Below are positions 19,405 through 29,255 of a stretch of 64,000 nucleotides of DNA, one piece after another. The translations under genes were made by a program, and so were the position numbers. The notes beneath the pieces are model-generated. The model was not told the origin of the DNA and did not search any database. It saw nothing but the letters and a program-made list of their open reading frames with translations. Source of the stretch: an uncultured Bradyrhizobium sp. (GTDB lineage Bacteria; Pseudomonadota; Alphaproteobacteria; Rhizobiales; Xanthobacteraceae); contig NZ_CAKZJO010000083.1 in assembly GCF_936943645.1 (NCBI RefSeq), positions 1 through 64,000 on the forward strand, read 5' to 3'. The first letter of the stretch is position 1; the number at the start of each line of letters is the position of its first letter.

Positions 19405-20678
19405 GCGCCGAGAGCGCACTGCTGTCCGCTCCGGCCGATCAGCGAGACGGTCGGGACCGATGGCAAACCTGGCGCAAGTCGGCCGCGCTGGCCCGGACGG
19501 CAGACGTGCTGGTCGTCCTGACCGCGGCCTCGCTGCCGTGGTCGACCACGGCGCCCTCGATCTTTGTCGGGCTCTTTCTGCTTGTGGTGACACCGACCAT
19601 CGACTGGCCGGACTATGCGCGCAGGTTCGCGCGACCGGCGTATGCTCTGCCCATCGCAATCCTGCTGCTCGCGCTCGCGGGCCTGCTGTGGTCGGACGCA
19701 GCCTGGGCTGACCGCTTGCACGCGATCAAGCCGGTCGCAAAGCTCGTGCTGATACCGCCGCTGCTCTACCATTTCAGCCGCTCGGATCGCGGGGCTTGGG
19801 TTGGCCTCGCCTTTCTCGTTTCCTGTGCCGTGCTTGCGGTCTTCTCCTGGATCGTGCTGCTCGAACCCGCCTGGAAACTCACCGCGACGGCATCACCGGG
19901 CGTTCCCGTCAAGAACTATATCGACCAGAGCCAGGAGTTCACGCTCTGCGCTTTTGCGCTCGCGGTGCCGGTGCTCACGTTCCGGCGCAGCGGACGCGCA
20001 ATCGCTACAGCCGCCTGCCTTGCACTCATTCTGCTGTTCGCCACCAACATGATCTTTGTTGCCTCGGCCCGTACGGCGCTGCTGTGCATTGGCGTGCTGC
20101 TGGCCTTGTTTGCCTGGAAGCATCTGGCCCGGCGGGCAGCGCTGGTTCTGTTCGCAGGCTCGGTCGCCGCGAGCCTCTTCGCCTGGACGACGTCGCCCTA
20201 CCTGCGTCAGCGCGTCACGGATATCGCCGTCGAGTATCGCCACGGCCATGAGGACATCAGCCGCGCCTCGACCGCTCAGCGCCTAACCTATTGGCGCAAA
20301 TCGCTGCACGCCTTCGCCGAGGCGCCTCTGCTCGGCCACGGCACCGGCTCGATCAAGCGACAGTTCGAGCGCGCCGCCACGGGCGAAAGCAATCTCGACG
20401 CGGAAATCGTCAACAATCCGCACAACCAGACCCTCAACGTCGCCGTGCAGTGGGGCCTCCTGGGCGTCGCCCTGCTCTACGCACTCTGGATCGCCCATCT
20501 CCGCCTGTTCCTCGGCGGAGGGCTCGCGGCCTGGATGGGCCTCGTCGTCGTGGTGCAGAACATCACAAGTTCCTTGCTGAACTCGCACCTGTTCGACTTC
20601 CACGAGGGGTGGATGTATGTGCTGGGTGTCGGCGTCGCCGGCGGTACCGTGCTGAAGAGGACCGCCGGCCAATCCTGA
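19401..20678 (+). CDS. O-antigen ligase / polymerase family (WaaL/Wzy-like) membrane protein
   Basis: ATGA overlap; polytopic, with RLTYWRKSLHAFAEAPLLGHGTGSIKRQF...NPHNQTLNVAVQWGLLGVALLYALW. Confidence 0.88.
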   Translation: MSAESALLSAPADQRDGRDRWQTWRKSAALARTADVLVVLTAASLPWSTTAPSIFVGLFLLVVTPTIDWPDYARRFARPAYALPIAILLLALAGLLWSDAAWADRLHAIKPVAKLVLIPPLLYHFSRSDRGAWVGLAFLVSCAVLAVFSWIVLLEPAWKLTATASPGVPVKNYIDQSQEFTLCAFALAVPVLTFRRSGRAIATAACLALILLFATNMIFVASARTALLCIGVLLALFAWKHLARRAALVLFAGSVAASLFAWTTSPYLRQRVTDIAVEYRHGHEDISRASTAQRLTYWRKSLHAFAEAPLLGHGTGSIKRQFERAATGESNLDAEIVNNPHNQTLNVAVQWGLLGVALLYALWIAHLRLFLGGGLAAWMGLVVVVQNITSSLLNSHLFDFHEGWMYVLGVGVAGGTVLKRTAGQS

Positions 20679-21914
20679 CTACTGGCTGCGCTCGTGGCCG
20701 ACTTCGCCGGTGATGACGTCGCCGAACAGCTCCCATGCCTGGCCGTTGAAACGCATCAACTGCATCTGCTCGATCGGGAAATAGTCGTCCGGTGAGGTAT
20801 TGACCATGATGCCGGGCAGCATCAGGTCGGTGTGGAAGTCCTTCAGGCTGGCCGCCTGCTTCATGACGTTGTCGCGCGTGAGAGTGTCGCCGCATTGCTT
20901 CAAGACTTGCGCCATCGCCTCGGCCTGCACGTAGCCGTAGATATTGTTGGCGTTGGCCTTGTCGCCATCCGGGTAATATTTGTCCATGAATTCCCGCCAC
21001 TTCACGACCGCAGGATCCTTGTCCCAGGTCGGATCGGTGGGATCCTTCAGATAGGCCGTCGAGATGATGTCCTTGGAATAGTCGAGCCCGGCGGGCTTGA
21101 GCACCGATGCGACCGAGGTTGCGGTATTGGCCAGGAAGAATTTCGGCTTCCAGCCGAGCTCACCGACTTTCCGGATCGCCTGGGCCGAGCCTTTCGGTGC
21201 AGCCCACGAGAAGAAAATATCCGCGCCGGAATCATGCAGCGCGACGATCTGGGAGTCGATCGAGGGATCGCTGACCTCGTACGACTTGTCCGCGATGATC
21301 ATGTTGACCTTGTCACCGAGGCCATCCTTCAGGCCCTTGAACTGGTCCTTCCCGGCGTCGTCGTTCTGCCAGAACACCGCGATCTTGCCGTTCGGAAATT
21401 TGTCGCGGATGTACTTTGCGTAGATCCGCCCTTCGCTCTGATAGTTGGGCTGGAAGCCCATGGTCCACGGGAAGTTCTTGGGATCGCCGAACTTGGTGCC
21501 GCCGGAGGCGACGAAGAGCTGCGGCACCTTCTTGGCGTTCATGTATTTCATGATCGCCGAATTCGAGGGCGTGCCGAGCGGCTGGAAGATCAGCAGCACC
21601 TCGTCGCTCTCGACCAGCTTGCGCGCCTGCTCGATTGCCTTCGGCGGCGAATAGGCATCGTCATAGCTGATGAAGTTGATCTTGCGCCCGTTGATGCCGC
21701 CCTGCTCGTTGATCATCTTGAAATAGGCAGCCTCGGTCTTGCCGATCACGCCATAGGAGGACGCCGGTCCGCTATAGGGCATGATGTTGCCGATCTTGAC
21801 TTCGGTGTCGCTGGCGCCGGGATCGTATTTCTTCTGCGCCAAGGCCGGGGTCGCGGCGAGCGCTCCGGCAACAAGCATGGCGAGGGCAGCAAGGTTTTCG
21901 CGACGACCCGGCAT
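20679..21914 (-). CDS. ABC transporter periplasmic substrate-binding protein (branched-chain amino acid/LivJ type)
   Basis: Start MPGRRENLAALAMLVAGALAATPALA signal peptide at 21914; DTEVKIGNIMPYSGPASSYGVIGKTEAAYFKMINEQGGINGRKI. Confidence 0.92.
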   Translation of the reverse strand: MPGRRENLAALAMLVAGALAATPALAQKKYDPGASDTEVKIGNIMPYSGPASSYGVIGKTEAAYFKMINEQGGINGRKINFISYDDAYSPPKAIEQARKLVESDEVLLIFQPLGTPSNSAIMKYMNAKKVPQLFVASGGTKFGDPKNFPWTMGFQPNYQSEGRIYAKYIRDKFPNGKIAVFWQNDDAGKDQFKGLKDGLGDKVNMIIADKSYEVSDPSIDSQIVALHDSGADIFFSWAAPKGSAQAIRKVGELGWKPKFFLANTATSVASVLKPAGLDYSKDIISTAYLKDPTDPTWDKDPAVVKWREFMDKYYPDGDKANANNIYGYVQAEAMAQVLKQCGDTLTRDNVMKQAASLKDFHTDLMLPGIMVNTSPDDYFPIEQMQLMRFNGQAWELFGDVITGEVGHERSQ

Positions 21915-22021
21915 CGTTTTCTCCCCTATTTTGTAGTCTTGTTTTGCTGGGGAGTGTCGCAAGCAAGCTTGCTGCTGGCAAGCGCGACGATTTTCCGCAA
22001 GGTGAAACGGCGGAGATGGAA

Positions 22022-22943
22022 CTACGCGCTGCGCCGCAGCAGTTGCAAGGCGCGCCCGTCGATGACGAGCAACGCGCAGCCGATCACCACGGCGCCCGCG
22101 ATCTCACGCGCGGAGATCGGCTCGCCCAGCGCCAGCCACCCCAGCAGGATGGCGGTGACGGGAATCAGCAGCGTCACCAGCATGACATTGCTCGCTCCCG
22201 AGCGTTGCACGATCTGAAAGAAGACGATGTAGGCAAGCGCCGTCGACAAAGCGGCAAGACCGAGCACCGCGGACCATGTCGCAACGCCCAGCACTGCAAG
22301 GCGCCATGGCTGCTCCGCCACGCCGGCAACGACCGCCATCATGACTGTCGACGCCATCAACTGAAACGTCGCCGTACCCAATGGCACCGAATCCTTGAGC
22401 AGCCGCCGCGCCGCCAGCGCCGCAAAGCCGTAACTCAGGGCGCCGCCGAGGCAGAGCACGATGCCGAGCCCCTGCCCCGCCCTCGTCTCGACGCCCCATC
22501 CGCGCAGGAGGATCACGCCAATAAGGCCCAGCGCCACGCCGGCCACACGCCGGACATGCAGGCTCTCCTCACTGGCCGCAGCCATCACCAGCACCGTGAA
22601 CAGCGGCGTCGTCGCGTTCAGGATCGACGCCAGCCCGCTCGGAATGAAGGTCTGGCCGATGACGATCAGCGAGAACGGCACGACATTGTTGAGCAGCCCG
22701 ATGACGACGAATGGCTTCCAGCCGGCTACGGCCATCGGGAAAGCCGATCCCCTGCATGCGCAGCAGCGGCAGCAGCATGGCCGCGCCCAGCGCGACGCGC
22801 AAGAACACCAGCGTCAGCGGCGGCAATTCCCGCAGGGCCGCGCCATTGAAAAAGAACGATCCGCCCCAGAGGATCGAGAGCACCGCGAGCAGCGACCAGT
22901 CCCGCGCGTCAATCCGGTTGTCATTCGGAAGCATTTGTCTCAC
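22022..22943 (-). pseudogene. EamA/DMT-family transporter interrupted by a frameshift near 22735-22743
   Basis: N-term (22943 to about 22740) and C-term (22735-22022) lie in two adjacent frames; GIGFP|MAVAGWKPFVVIGLLNNVVPFSLIVIGQTF rejoins when one base is skipped. Confidence 0.75.
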
Positions 22944-23022
22944 CAGGCGGCCAAGTCTGTCCGCCTAGAACGGCGCGATCGAAAGCGCCACCCGGATTCC
23001 GATAAAACGAGGATGCGATGAG

Positions 23023-23901
23023 CTACGGCTTCTTCGGCCGCGACACCAGCTCGATCATCTTGCCTTCGTCATCATCCGGCATGGCAGCCTTCGCCTGCGC
23101 GTAGGCCTCGACCGCGGCGCGCGCGACCAGCGGCTTGCCGGCCAGGAGGCTCTCGGCGAGCTTCACGGCATAGGCGGCATCCTTGTGTCGCAGCGCCGCG
23201 GTGAAGGTCGCGCCGGAAAAATCGCGGGCGACCATGCGCTTGGAATGACGCTGTACCTGCGGACTGGCGGCGACGCCCGCCTGGATCGAGTCCAGGACAA
23301 GGTTCATGTCGAGCCCGGCCTGCTCGGCGATGGCGAGGCCCTCGGCAAGGCCGGCGATCTGGATTGCGCCCATCAGATTGTTGATGAGCTTGTAGACGGT
23401 GCCGGAGCCGACCGCGCCGAAATGGCGGATGGTCGAGCCGATCGGCTCGAGGAACGGGCGGGCGCGCGCGAGGTCGGCGGCATCGGCGCCGACCAGCAGC
23501 GTCAGCTTTCCGGCCGCCGCCGCGTCCGGCAATCCCGTCACGGGGCAATCGATGTAGATCAGCCCGCGCGCATTGAGCTCGCGGCCCATCTCACGCGCGT
23601 GGTCATAGGAGACCGTGGAGCATTCGATCGCGATGGTGCCGGCCTTGGCGGTCTTGGCGGCGCCCTTCGGGCCGAGCCAGACCGCGCGCGAAGCCTCGTC
23701 GTCGGCGACCATGGTCACGACGGCGTCGGAATCGATCGCGGCATCCTCGGGCGACGTCGCCCACAGTGCGCCGCGCGCGATCAGGTCCTCAGCCTTGGCC
23801 TTGCTGCGATTCCACAGCGTCACCGTAAAGCCGGCATCGAGATAGCGGCCGGCCATGCCGTGCCCCATCCGCCCCAATCCGATGAAGGCGACGCGCGGCA
23901 T
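23023..23901 (-). CDS. NAD(P)-dependent oxidoreductase, 3-hydroxyisobutyrate dehydrogenase family
   Basis: 292 aa; MPRVAFIGLGRMGHGMAGRYLDAGFTVTLWNRS, DCPVTGLPDAAAAGKL, GSGTVYKLINN. Confidence 0.92.
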   Translation of the reverse strand: MPRVAFIGLGRMGHGMAGRYLDAGFTVTLWNRSKAKAEDLIARGALWATSPEDAAIDSDAVVTMVADDEASRAVWLGPKGAAKTAKAGTIAIECSTVSYDHAREMGRELNARGLIYIDCPVTGLPDAAAAGKLTLLVGADAADLARARPFLEPIGSTIRHFGAVGSGTVYKLINNLMGAIQIAGLAEGLAIAEQAGLDMNLVLDSIQAGVAASPQVQRHSKRMVARDFSGATFTAALRHKDAAYAVKLAESLLAGKPLVARAAVEAYAQAKAAMPDDDEGKMIELVSRPKKP

Positions 23902-23903
23902 GA

Positions 23904-25035
23904 TCAGTCCACGTCCTCGATGTCGGCACCGGGGGTGCCGAAGGCGCGCTGCGCCAGTGTCGCGGCCATGAAATCGTCGAGCTCGCCGTTGAGCACGCCT
24001 GATGTGTCGGAGGTCTGCACGCCCGTGCGGAGGTCCTTCACCATCTGATAGGGTTGCAGCACGTAGGAGCGGATCTGGTGGCCCCAGCCGATATCGGTCT
24101 TGGCGGCCTGATCGGCGGCGGCCTTCTCCTCGCGCTTCTTCAGCTCGATTTCATAAAGACGTGCGCGCAGCATGTCCCAGGCCTGGGCCCGGTTCTTGTG
24201 CTGGGAGCGGCCGGCCTGACAGACCACGGCAACGCCGGTCGGAATATGCGTGAGCCGCACCGCGGATTCGGTCTTGTTGACGTGCTGGCCGCCGGCGCCG
24301 CCGGACCGCATGGTGTCGACGCGGACGTCGGATTCCTTGATGTCGATCTTGATGCTGTCGTCGATGACCGGAAACACCTGCACGCTCGAGAACGAGGTAT
24401 GCCGACGCGCGTTGGAATCGAACGGCGAGATGCGCACCAGGCGATGCACGCCGGCTTCGGTCTTCAGCCAGCCATAGGCGTTGTGGCCGGAAACCTGGAT
24501 GGTCGCCGACTTGATGCCGGCCTCTTCGCCTTCGGACTCTTCGAGATACTCGACCTTGAAGCCGTGCGTTTCGGCCCAGCGTGTGTACATGCGCAGCAGC
24601 ATCTGCGCCCAGTCCTGGCTCTCGGTGCCGCCCGCGCCGGCATGGACTTCGAGATAGGAATCGAAGCGGTCGGCTTCGCCCGACAGCAATGCCTCGAGCT
24701 CGCGCCGCGCCACTTCCTTCTTCAGGGTCTTCAGCGCGGCTTCGGCTTCGGCCACGACACCGTCATCGCCCTCGGCCTCGCCGAGCTCGATCATGCCGAT
24801 ATCGTCTTCGAGTTCCTGCTCGACCTTCCCGATGCCGCCAAGCGAATCCTCCAGCGAGGTGCGCTCCTGCATCAGCTTCTGGGCCTTCTGGGGGTCGTTC
24901 CAGAGGTTGGGATCTTCTGCGAGCTTGTTCAGCTCAGCGAGGCGCGCCGTCGATTTCTCGACGTCAAAGATGCCTCCTCAGCAGCCCGACTGACTGCTTG
25001 ATCTCTTCTACCAACCGTTCGATTTCGGCGCGCAT
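23904..25035 (-). CDS. prfB: Peptide chain release factor 2 with programmed +1 frameshift
   Basis: ORF track shows only 23904-24872. Upstream frame reads ATG(25035) [23 protein letters not shown] then UGA (24966-24964), with AGGAGG-CAT-CTT-TGA-C; +1 shift gives [15 protein letters not shown] continuing into RF2 ([13 protein letters not shown]). Confidence 0.95.
24964..24978 (-). promoter_or_regulatory. prfB: prfB recoding site: SD-like AGGAGG, CAT, CTT slippery codon, in-frame UGA
   Basis: Minus strand 5'-AGGAGGCATCTTTGAC-3' read directly. Confidence 0.95.
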
Positions 25036-25146
25036 GTCGTTCTCGTATCGCGGGATCGAGCCCGCATTCAATTGAGCTGGGGATGTAGCGGCGGCGGCTG
25101 CAAAGCGCAACCGCCGGAAACACGAACGTCTGTCTTGTCCTAAGCC

Positions 25147-27660
25147 TTAGTACAGCCCACCGGTGCCCGGCCGCATGAAGAAGCCGGAATCCGGCTGCTG
25201 CTGCTGTGAGGCCGGCATGCCGCCGCCGCGGCCGTCGGCGTCGGCAACGCCAATGACCGAATAATTGTCCGGCGGCGCCGTGCCCGGCTTGAAGGCTTCG
25301 AGGATGGTGCCACCGGTCTCGCCGGGACCTGCGCGCATGCCGGTCTTGGAGACGACGCGGACGAGCTTGATGCCGGCCGGCACCTTGAACGGAACCGCAG
25401 GCTTGTCGGCGAGCGCGAGCTGGAGGAAATCGCGCGCGATGGGGGCCGCCAGATGGCCGCCGGTGGCGGCATTGCCCTTACCCAGCGGACGCGGCTTGTC
25501 GTAGCCCATATAGATGGCGACGGCGATGTCGGGCGAGAAGCCGACGAACCAGGCGTCCTTGGCCTCGTTGGTGGTGCCGGTCTTGCCGGCGATCGGCTTG
25601 CCGACCGCCTTGACCACGGTCGCCGTACCGGCCTGGACCACGCCTTCCATCAGCTCGGTGATCTGATAGGCGGTCATGGAGTCCAGCACCTGCTCGCGGC
25701 GGTCGATCAGCTGCGGCTCGGGCTGGTTCTTCCAGCCACCGGGCGCATCGCAGCCGCGGCATTCGCGCTGGTCATGCTTGAAGATGGTGTGGCCGTAGCG
25801 GTCCTGGATACGGTCGATCAGGGTCGGCTTCACCCGGCGGCCGCCATTGGCGAGCATCGAATAGGCCGTCACCATGCGCATCGCCGTCGTCTCGCCGGCG
25901 CCGAGTGCGTAGGAGAGATAGTTCGGCAGCTCGTCATAGACGCCGAAACGGCGGGCATATTCGCCGATCAGCGGCATGCCGATGTCCTGCGCGAGGCGCA
26001 CCGTCACCGTGTTGAGCGATTGCCGCAGCGCGTTGCGCAGCGTCACCGGTCCCTGGAACTTGCCGGACGAGAAGTTTTCCGGCCGCCACACGCCGGCGCC
26101 CTGGCCTTGATCGATTTCGATGGGAGCATCGAGCACGACGGTCGAGGGCGTATAGCCGTTGTCGAGCGCGGCCGAATAGACGATCGGCTTGAACGACGAT
26201 CCCGGCTGCCGGTAGGCCTGCGTGGCGCGATTGAACTGGCTCTGGTCGAACGAGAAGCCGCCGACCATCGCGAGCACGCGGCCGGTCCAGGGATCCATCA
26301 CCACCATCGCACCGGACACTTCGGGGATCTGGCGCAACCGGTACTGGCCTTCGACCGGCTGTCCCTCCTTGCTGTAGAGCGGATCGGCATAGATCACGTC
26401 GCCGGGTTGCAGCACCTGCGCCACGGACGTCGGCGTCTTGCCCTTGGTGTTGCCCTGCGCCGCCCTCGCCCAGCGCACGCCGTCGAGCGTGACGAGGCCG
26501 GTCTCGCGCTGCTTGCTGACGGCGCCGCCAAGCTCGCGGCTCGGCTGGAAGCCGATGCGCGCCGACTGGTCGCTGGTCTCCAGCACCACGGCCATGCGCC
26601 AGGGCGAAATGTCGGAGAGCGATTTGATCTCGGCGAGCTTGACGCCCCAGTCGCCCGACGTGTCGAGCTTGCTCATGGCGCCACGATAGCCCTGCTGCTC
26701 GTCATAGTTCACGAGGCCGGCGACCATGGTCTTGCGGGCCATGACCTGGATTTTCGGATCGAGCGTGGTGCGAACCGAAAGGCCGCCTTCGTACAGCTTC
26801 TTCTCGCCGTAGCGCTCGAAGATGTCGCGACGGACTTCCTCGGCAAAATATTCGCCGGCGAAGGTGTGCGCGCCGTTGGACCGGCTGGTGACGGCCAGCG
26901 GCTCCTTGCGGGCCTTGTCGGCGTCGGCCTGCTTGATCCAGCCGTTCTCCAAGAGACGGTCGATCACGTAGTTGCGGCGCTCGATGGCGCGGTCGCGGTT
27001 ACGGACCGGATGCAACGTCGCCGGCATTTTCGGCAGCGCGGCCAGATAGGACGCTTCGGCGACCGTCAGCTCGTTCACGGACTTGTCGAAATAGACCAGC
27101 GAAGCCGCCGCGATGCCGTAGGCGCCGAGGCCGAGATAGATCTCGTTCAAGTAAAGCTCGAGGATCTTGTCCTTCGAGTAGGTCTTCTCGATGCGCATTG
27201 CCAGCAAGGCTTCCTTGATCTTGCGGGCGAAGGAGACCTCGTTGGTCAAGAGGAAGTTCTTGGCGACCTGCTGGGTGATCGTGGACGCACCCTGCGGGCG
27301 ACGGTTGGAGCCGTAATTCTGCAGATAGAGCAATCCGGCGCGCGCCATGCCGGTGTAGTCGATACCGCCATGCTCGTAGAAATTCTTGTCTTCGGCCGCC
27401 AGGAACGCGTTGATCACGAGCTTGGGCACCGCCTGGATCGGCAGGTACAGCCGCCGCTCCTTGGCGTATTCGCCGAGCAGCGAGCCGTCGACCGCGTGCA
27501 CGCGGGTCATCACCGGCGGCTCGTAATCCTGGAGCTGAGAGTAGTCCGGCAAATCCTTGGAGAAATGCCAGATCAGGCCTGCCACGGCCCCGACACCGAC
27601 AAGGAACACCACCGTTCCCGCGGCGAACAGGAAGCCCATGAACCGCACCAGCAAGCGCAT
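25147..27660 (-). CDS. mrcA: Penicillin-binding protein 1A (bifunctional transglycosylase/transpeptidase)
   Basis: 837 aa; AFLAAEDKNFYEHGGIDYTGM, GASTITQQVAKNFLL, RQPGSSFKPIVYSAAL, GKTGTTNEAKDAWFVGF. Confidence 0.96.
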   Translation of the reverse strand: MRLLVRFMGFLFAAGTVVFLVGVGAVAGLIWHFSKDLPDYSQLQDYEPPVMTRVHAVDGSLLGEYAKERRLYLPIQAVPKLVINAFLAAEDKNFYEHGGIDYTGMARAGLLYLQNYGSNRRPQGASTITQQVAKNFLLTNEVSFARKIKEALLAMRIEKTYSKDKILELYLNEIYLGLGAYGIAAASLVYFDKSVNELTVAEASYLAALPKMPATLHPVRNRDRAIERRNYVIDRLLENGWIKQADADKARKEPLAVTSRSNGAHTFAGEYFAEEVRRDIFERYGEKKLYEGGLSVRTTLDPKIQVMARKTMVAGLVNYDEQQGYRGAMSKLDTSGDWGVKLAEIKSLSDISPWRMAVVLETSDQSARIGFQPSRELGGAVSKQRETGLVTLDGVRWARAAQGNTKGKTPTSVAQVLQPGDVIYADPLYSKEGQPVEGQYRLRQIPEVSGAMVVMDPWTGRVLAMVGGFSFDQSQFNRATQAYRQPGSSFKPIVYSAALDNGYTPSTVVLDAPIEIDQGQGAGVWRPENFSSGKFQGPVTLRNALRQSLNTVTVRLAQDIGMPLIGEYARRFGVYDELPNYLSYALGAGETTAMRMVTAYSMLANGGRRVKPTLIDRIQDRYGHTIFKHDQRECRGCDAPGGWKNQPEPQLIDRREQVLDSMTAYQITELMEGVVQAGTATVVKAVGKPIAGKTGTTNEAKDAWFVGFSPDIAVAIYMGYDKPRPLGKGNAATGGHLAAPIARDFLQLALADKPAVPFKVPAGIKLVRVVSKTGMRAGPGETGGTILEAFKPGTAPPDNYSVIGVADADGRGGGMPASQQQQPDSGFFMRPGTGGLY

Positions 27661-27908
27661 TATGTGTTTATCCGTTCAAACTCTGAATCAGCCCAGGATC
27701 GGTCCCTTGGCACCTCAAACTGGCGCCAACCTCACGTCGCGAATTCACCGGCTTACACAATACCATCAATGCCGGACTTAAGACGCTTGCCGAACGGGAT
27801 TCTCGCCGATTCCGGAACCCCCTGCCGGGTTTTTATAAAGCGCCCGCTGTGGCCAAACTAGGGCTTTTACGGCAAGACGGAAAAACCCTTTCAGTTCGGA
27901 ACTCCCCG

Positions 27909-27977
27909 GGTCGTCAATTTGACGATCCCACGGTCGTCAGCTTGGCGATCCCCGGGTCGTCAGTTTGACGATCCCGC
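27909..27977. repeat. Three tandem 23-bp imperfect repeats, each a small hairpin (TCGTCA-NNN-TGRCGA core)
   Basis: ggtcgtcaatttgacgatcccac / ggtcgtcagcttggcgatccccg / ggtcgtcagtttgacgatcccgc; third unit overlaps the amiC stop codon. Confidence 0.85.
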
Positions 27978-29255
27978 GGTGGCCATCCGTTTGGTCAGGA
28001 ACCCGTCGATCGCCTGCGCCATCGAGCCCACCGCCTTGGACCGCCAGCCCTCGGAGACCAGGTGCTCGAGGTCGCCCTTGTTGGAGACATAACCGATCTC
28101 GACCAGCACGGATGGCACGTCGGGCGCTTTAAGGACCCGGAAGCCGGCCGACTTCAGGGGATGCTTGTGCATTCGCACCGTCGACTTCATTTCTCCCATC
28201 AAGAGGCGGGCAAAACGATTTGAAAAGGTGCGGGTTTCCCGCTGCGTCAGATCGATCAGGATGTCGGCGACGTCGGTCGGCTCCTCCGCAAGATTGAAGC
28301 CGGCGATCGCATCCGCCCGGTTTTCCGCGTCCGCCAGCCGCTGGGCTTCGGCGTCAGAGGCCTTGTCGGACAGCGTATAAATGGTCGCGCCCTGCGCATC
28401 GCCCTCGGCACGCGGCAACGCATCGGCGTGAATCGAGACGAACAAGGCGGCCTTGAGATTGCGGGCGATCTTGGTCCGGCCATCGAGGGGAATGAAGGTG
28501 TCGTCGTCCCGGGTCATGACCACGCGGTACTTACCGGCCTTCTCCAGCCTGTCCCGGAGCGCCAGCGCAAAGGCCAGCACCAGGTTCTTCTCGCTCTCGC
28601 CGCTCGATTGCGTGCCATTGTCGATGCCGCCATGGCCGGGATCGATCACGACCACCGGGCGGCCATCGGCCTTCTGCTGCGCCGTATCAGGGGCTGTCGC
28701 GGCAGGAGCCGTGGCGGGCTGTGCCTCGGCGATTGTCGGCCGGAGTTCGGGGCGATTTTCGGGCGCAAGCGCCTGTACGAAGGCGGCTCGGTCGACCTCC
28801 TCCAGCTCCAGCACAAGCCGGGCCGGCTGGCCGTTGGCCGCCTCGAGCACGTAGGACTTGGCGATCCGGGCGGGTCCCGTCAGATCGAACACGATTCGCG
28901 AGCCGCCGGGCATGACGAGCCCGTAGCGGAACGCCTTGACCAGTCCACGCCCCCCGGCCCCCGTGCCCGCGGGCAGCTGAAAACTGACCTGCGGTACGTC
29001 AACGACCACCCGATAGGGGTCGGCCAGCGTGACGGCGCGGAAGGTGACGGCCTGATCGAGGTCGAGAATGAAGCGGGTCTGCTTGCCATCGCCGGCCAAC
29101 CGGGCGCCCGAAGCGATTGGAAAATTCGCCGCCGCAACAGTGGGTTGCAGCTGGCTTTCCGCCGCCTTCAGGCGCGAGGAATCAGCACATGGCAATGCCG
29201 CGGCGCACAGCAGCGCGCATACCAGCAAAACCCGTTGATTTGTGCGGCTCGCCAC
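27960..29255 (-). CDS. amiC: N-acetylmuramoyl-L-alanine amidase (AMIN + Amidase_3)
   Basis: 431 aa; VVVIDPGHGGIDNGTQSSGESEKNLVLAFALALRDRLE, SIHADALPRAEGDAQGATIYTLS, VLVEIGYVSNKGDLEHL. Confidence 0.94.
   Translation of the reverse strand: MASRTNQRVLLVCALLCAAALPCADSSRLKAAESQLQPTVAAANFPIASGARLAGDGKQTRFILDLDQAVTFRAVTLADPYRVVVDVPQVSFQLPAGTGAGGRGLVKAFRYGLVMPGGSRIVFDLTGPARIAKSYVLEAANGQPARLVLELEEVDRAAFVQALAPENRPELRPTIAEAQPATAPAATAPDTAQQKADGRPVVVIDPGHGGIDNGTQSSGESEKNLVLAFALALRDRLEKAGKYRVVMTRDDDTFIPLDGRTKIARNLKAALFVSIHADALPRAEGDAQGATIYTLSDKASDAEAQRLADAENRADAIAGFNLAEEPTDVADILIDLTQRETRTFSNRFARLLMGEMKSTVRMHKHPLKSAGFRVLKAPDVPSVLVEIGYVSNKGDLEHLVSEGWRSKAVGSMAQAIDGFLTKRMATAGSSN

Noticed and set aside
25453-27861. 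802-aa plus-strand ORF
   Set aside because: Fully antisense to the clear PBP1A gene; composition typical of GC-rich shadow ORFs (His/Arg/Ala/Leu-rich, no family motifs).
27909-27977. CRISPR array
   Set aside because: 23-bp units are directly adjacent with no spacers, and no cas genes are present.
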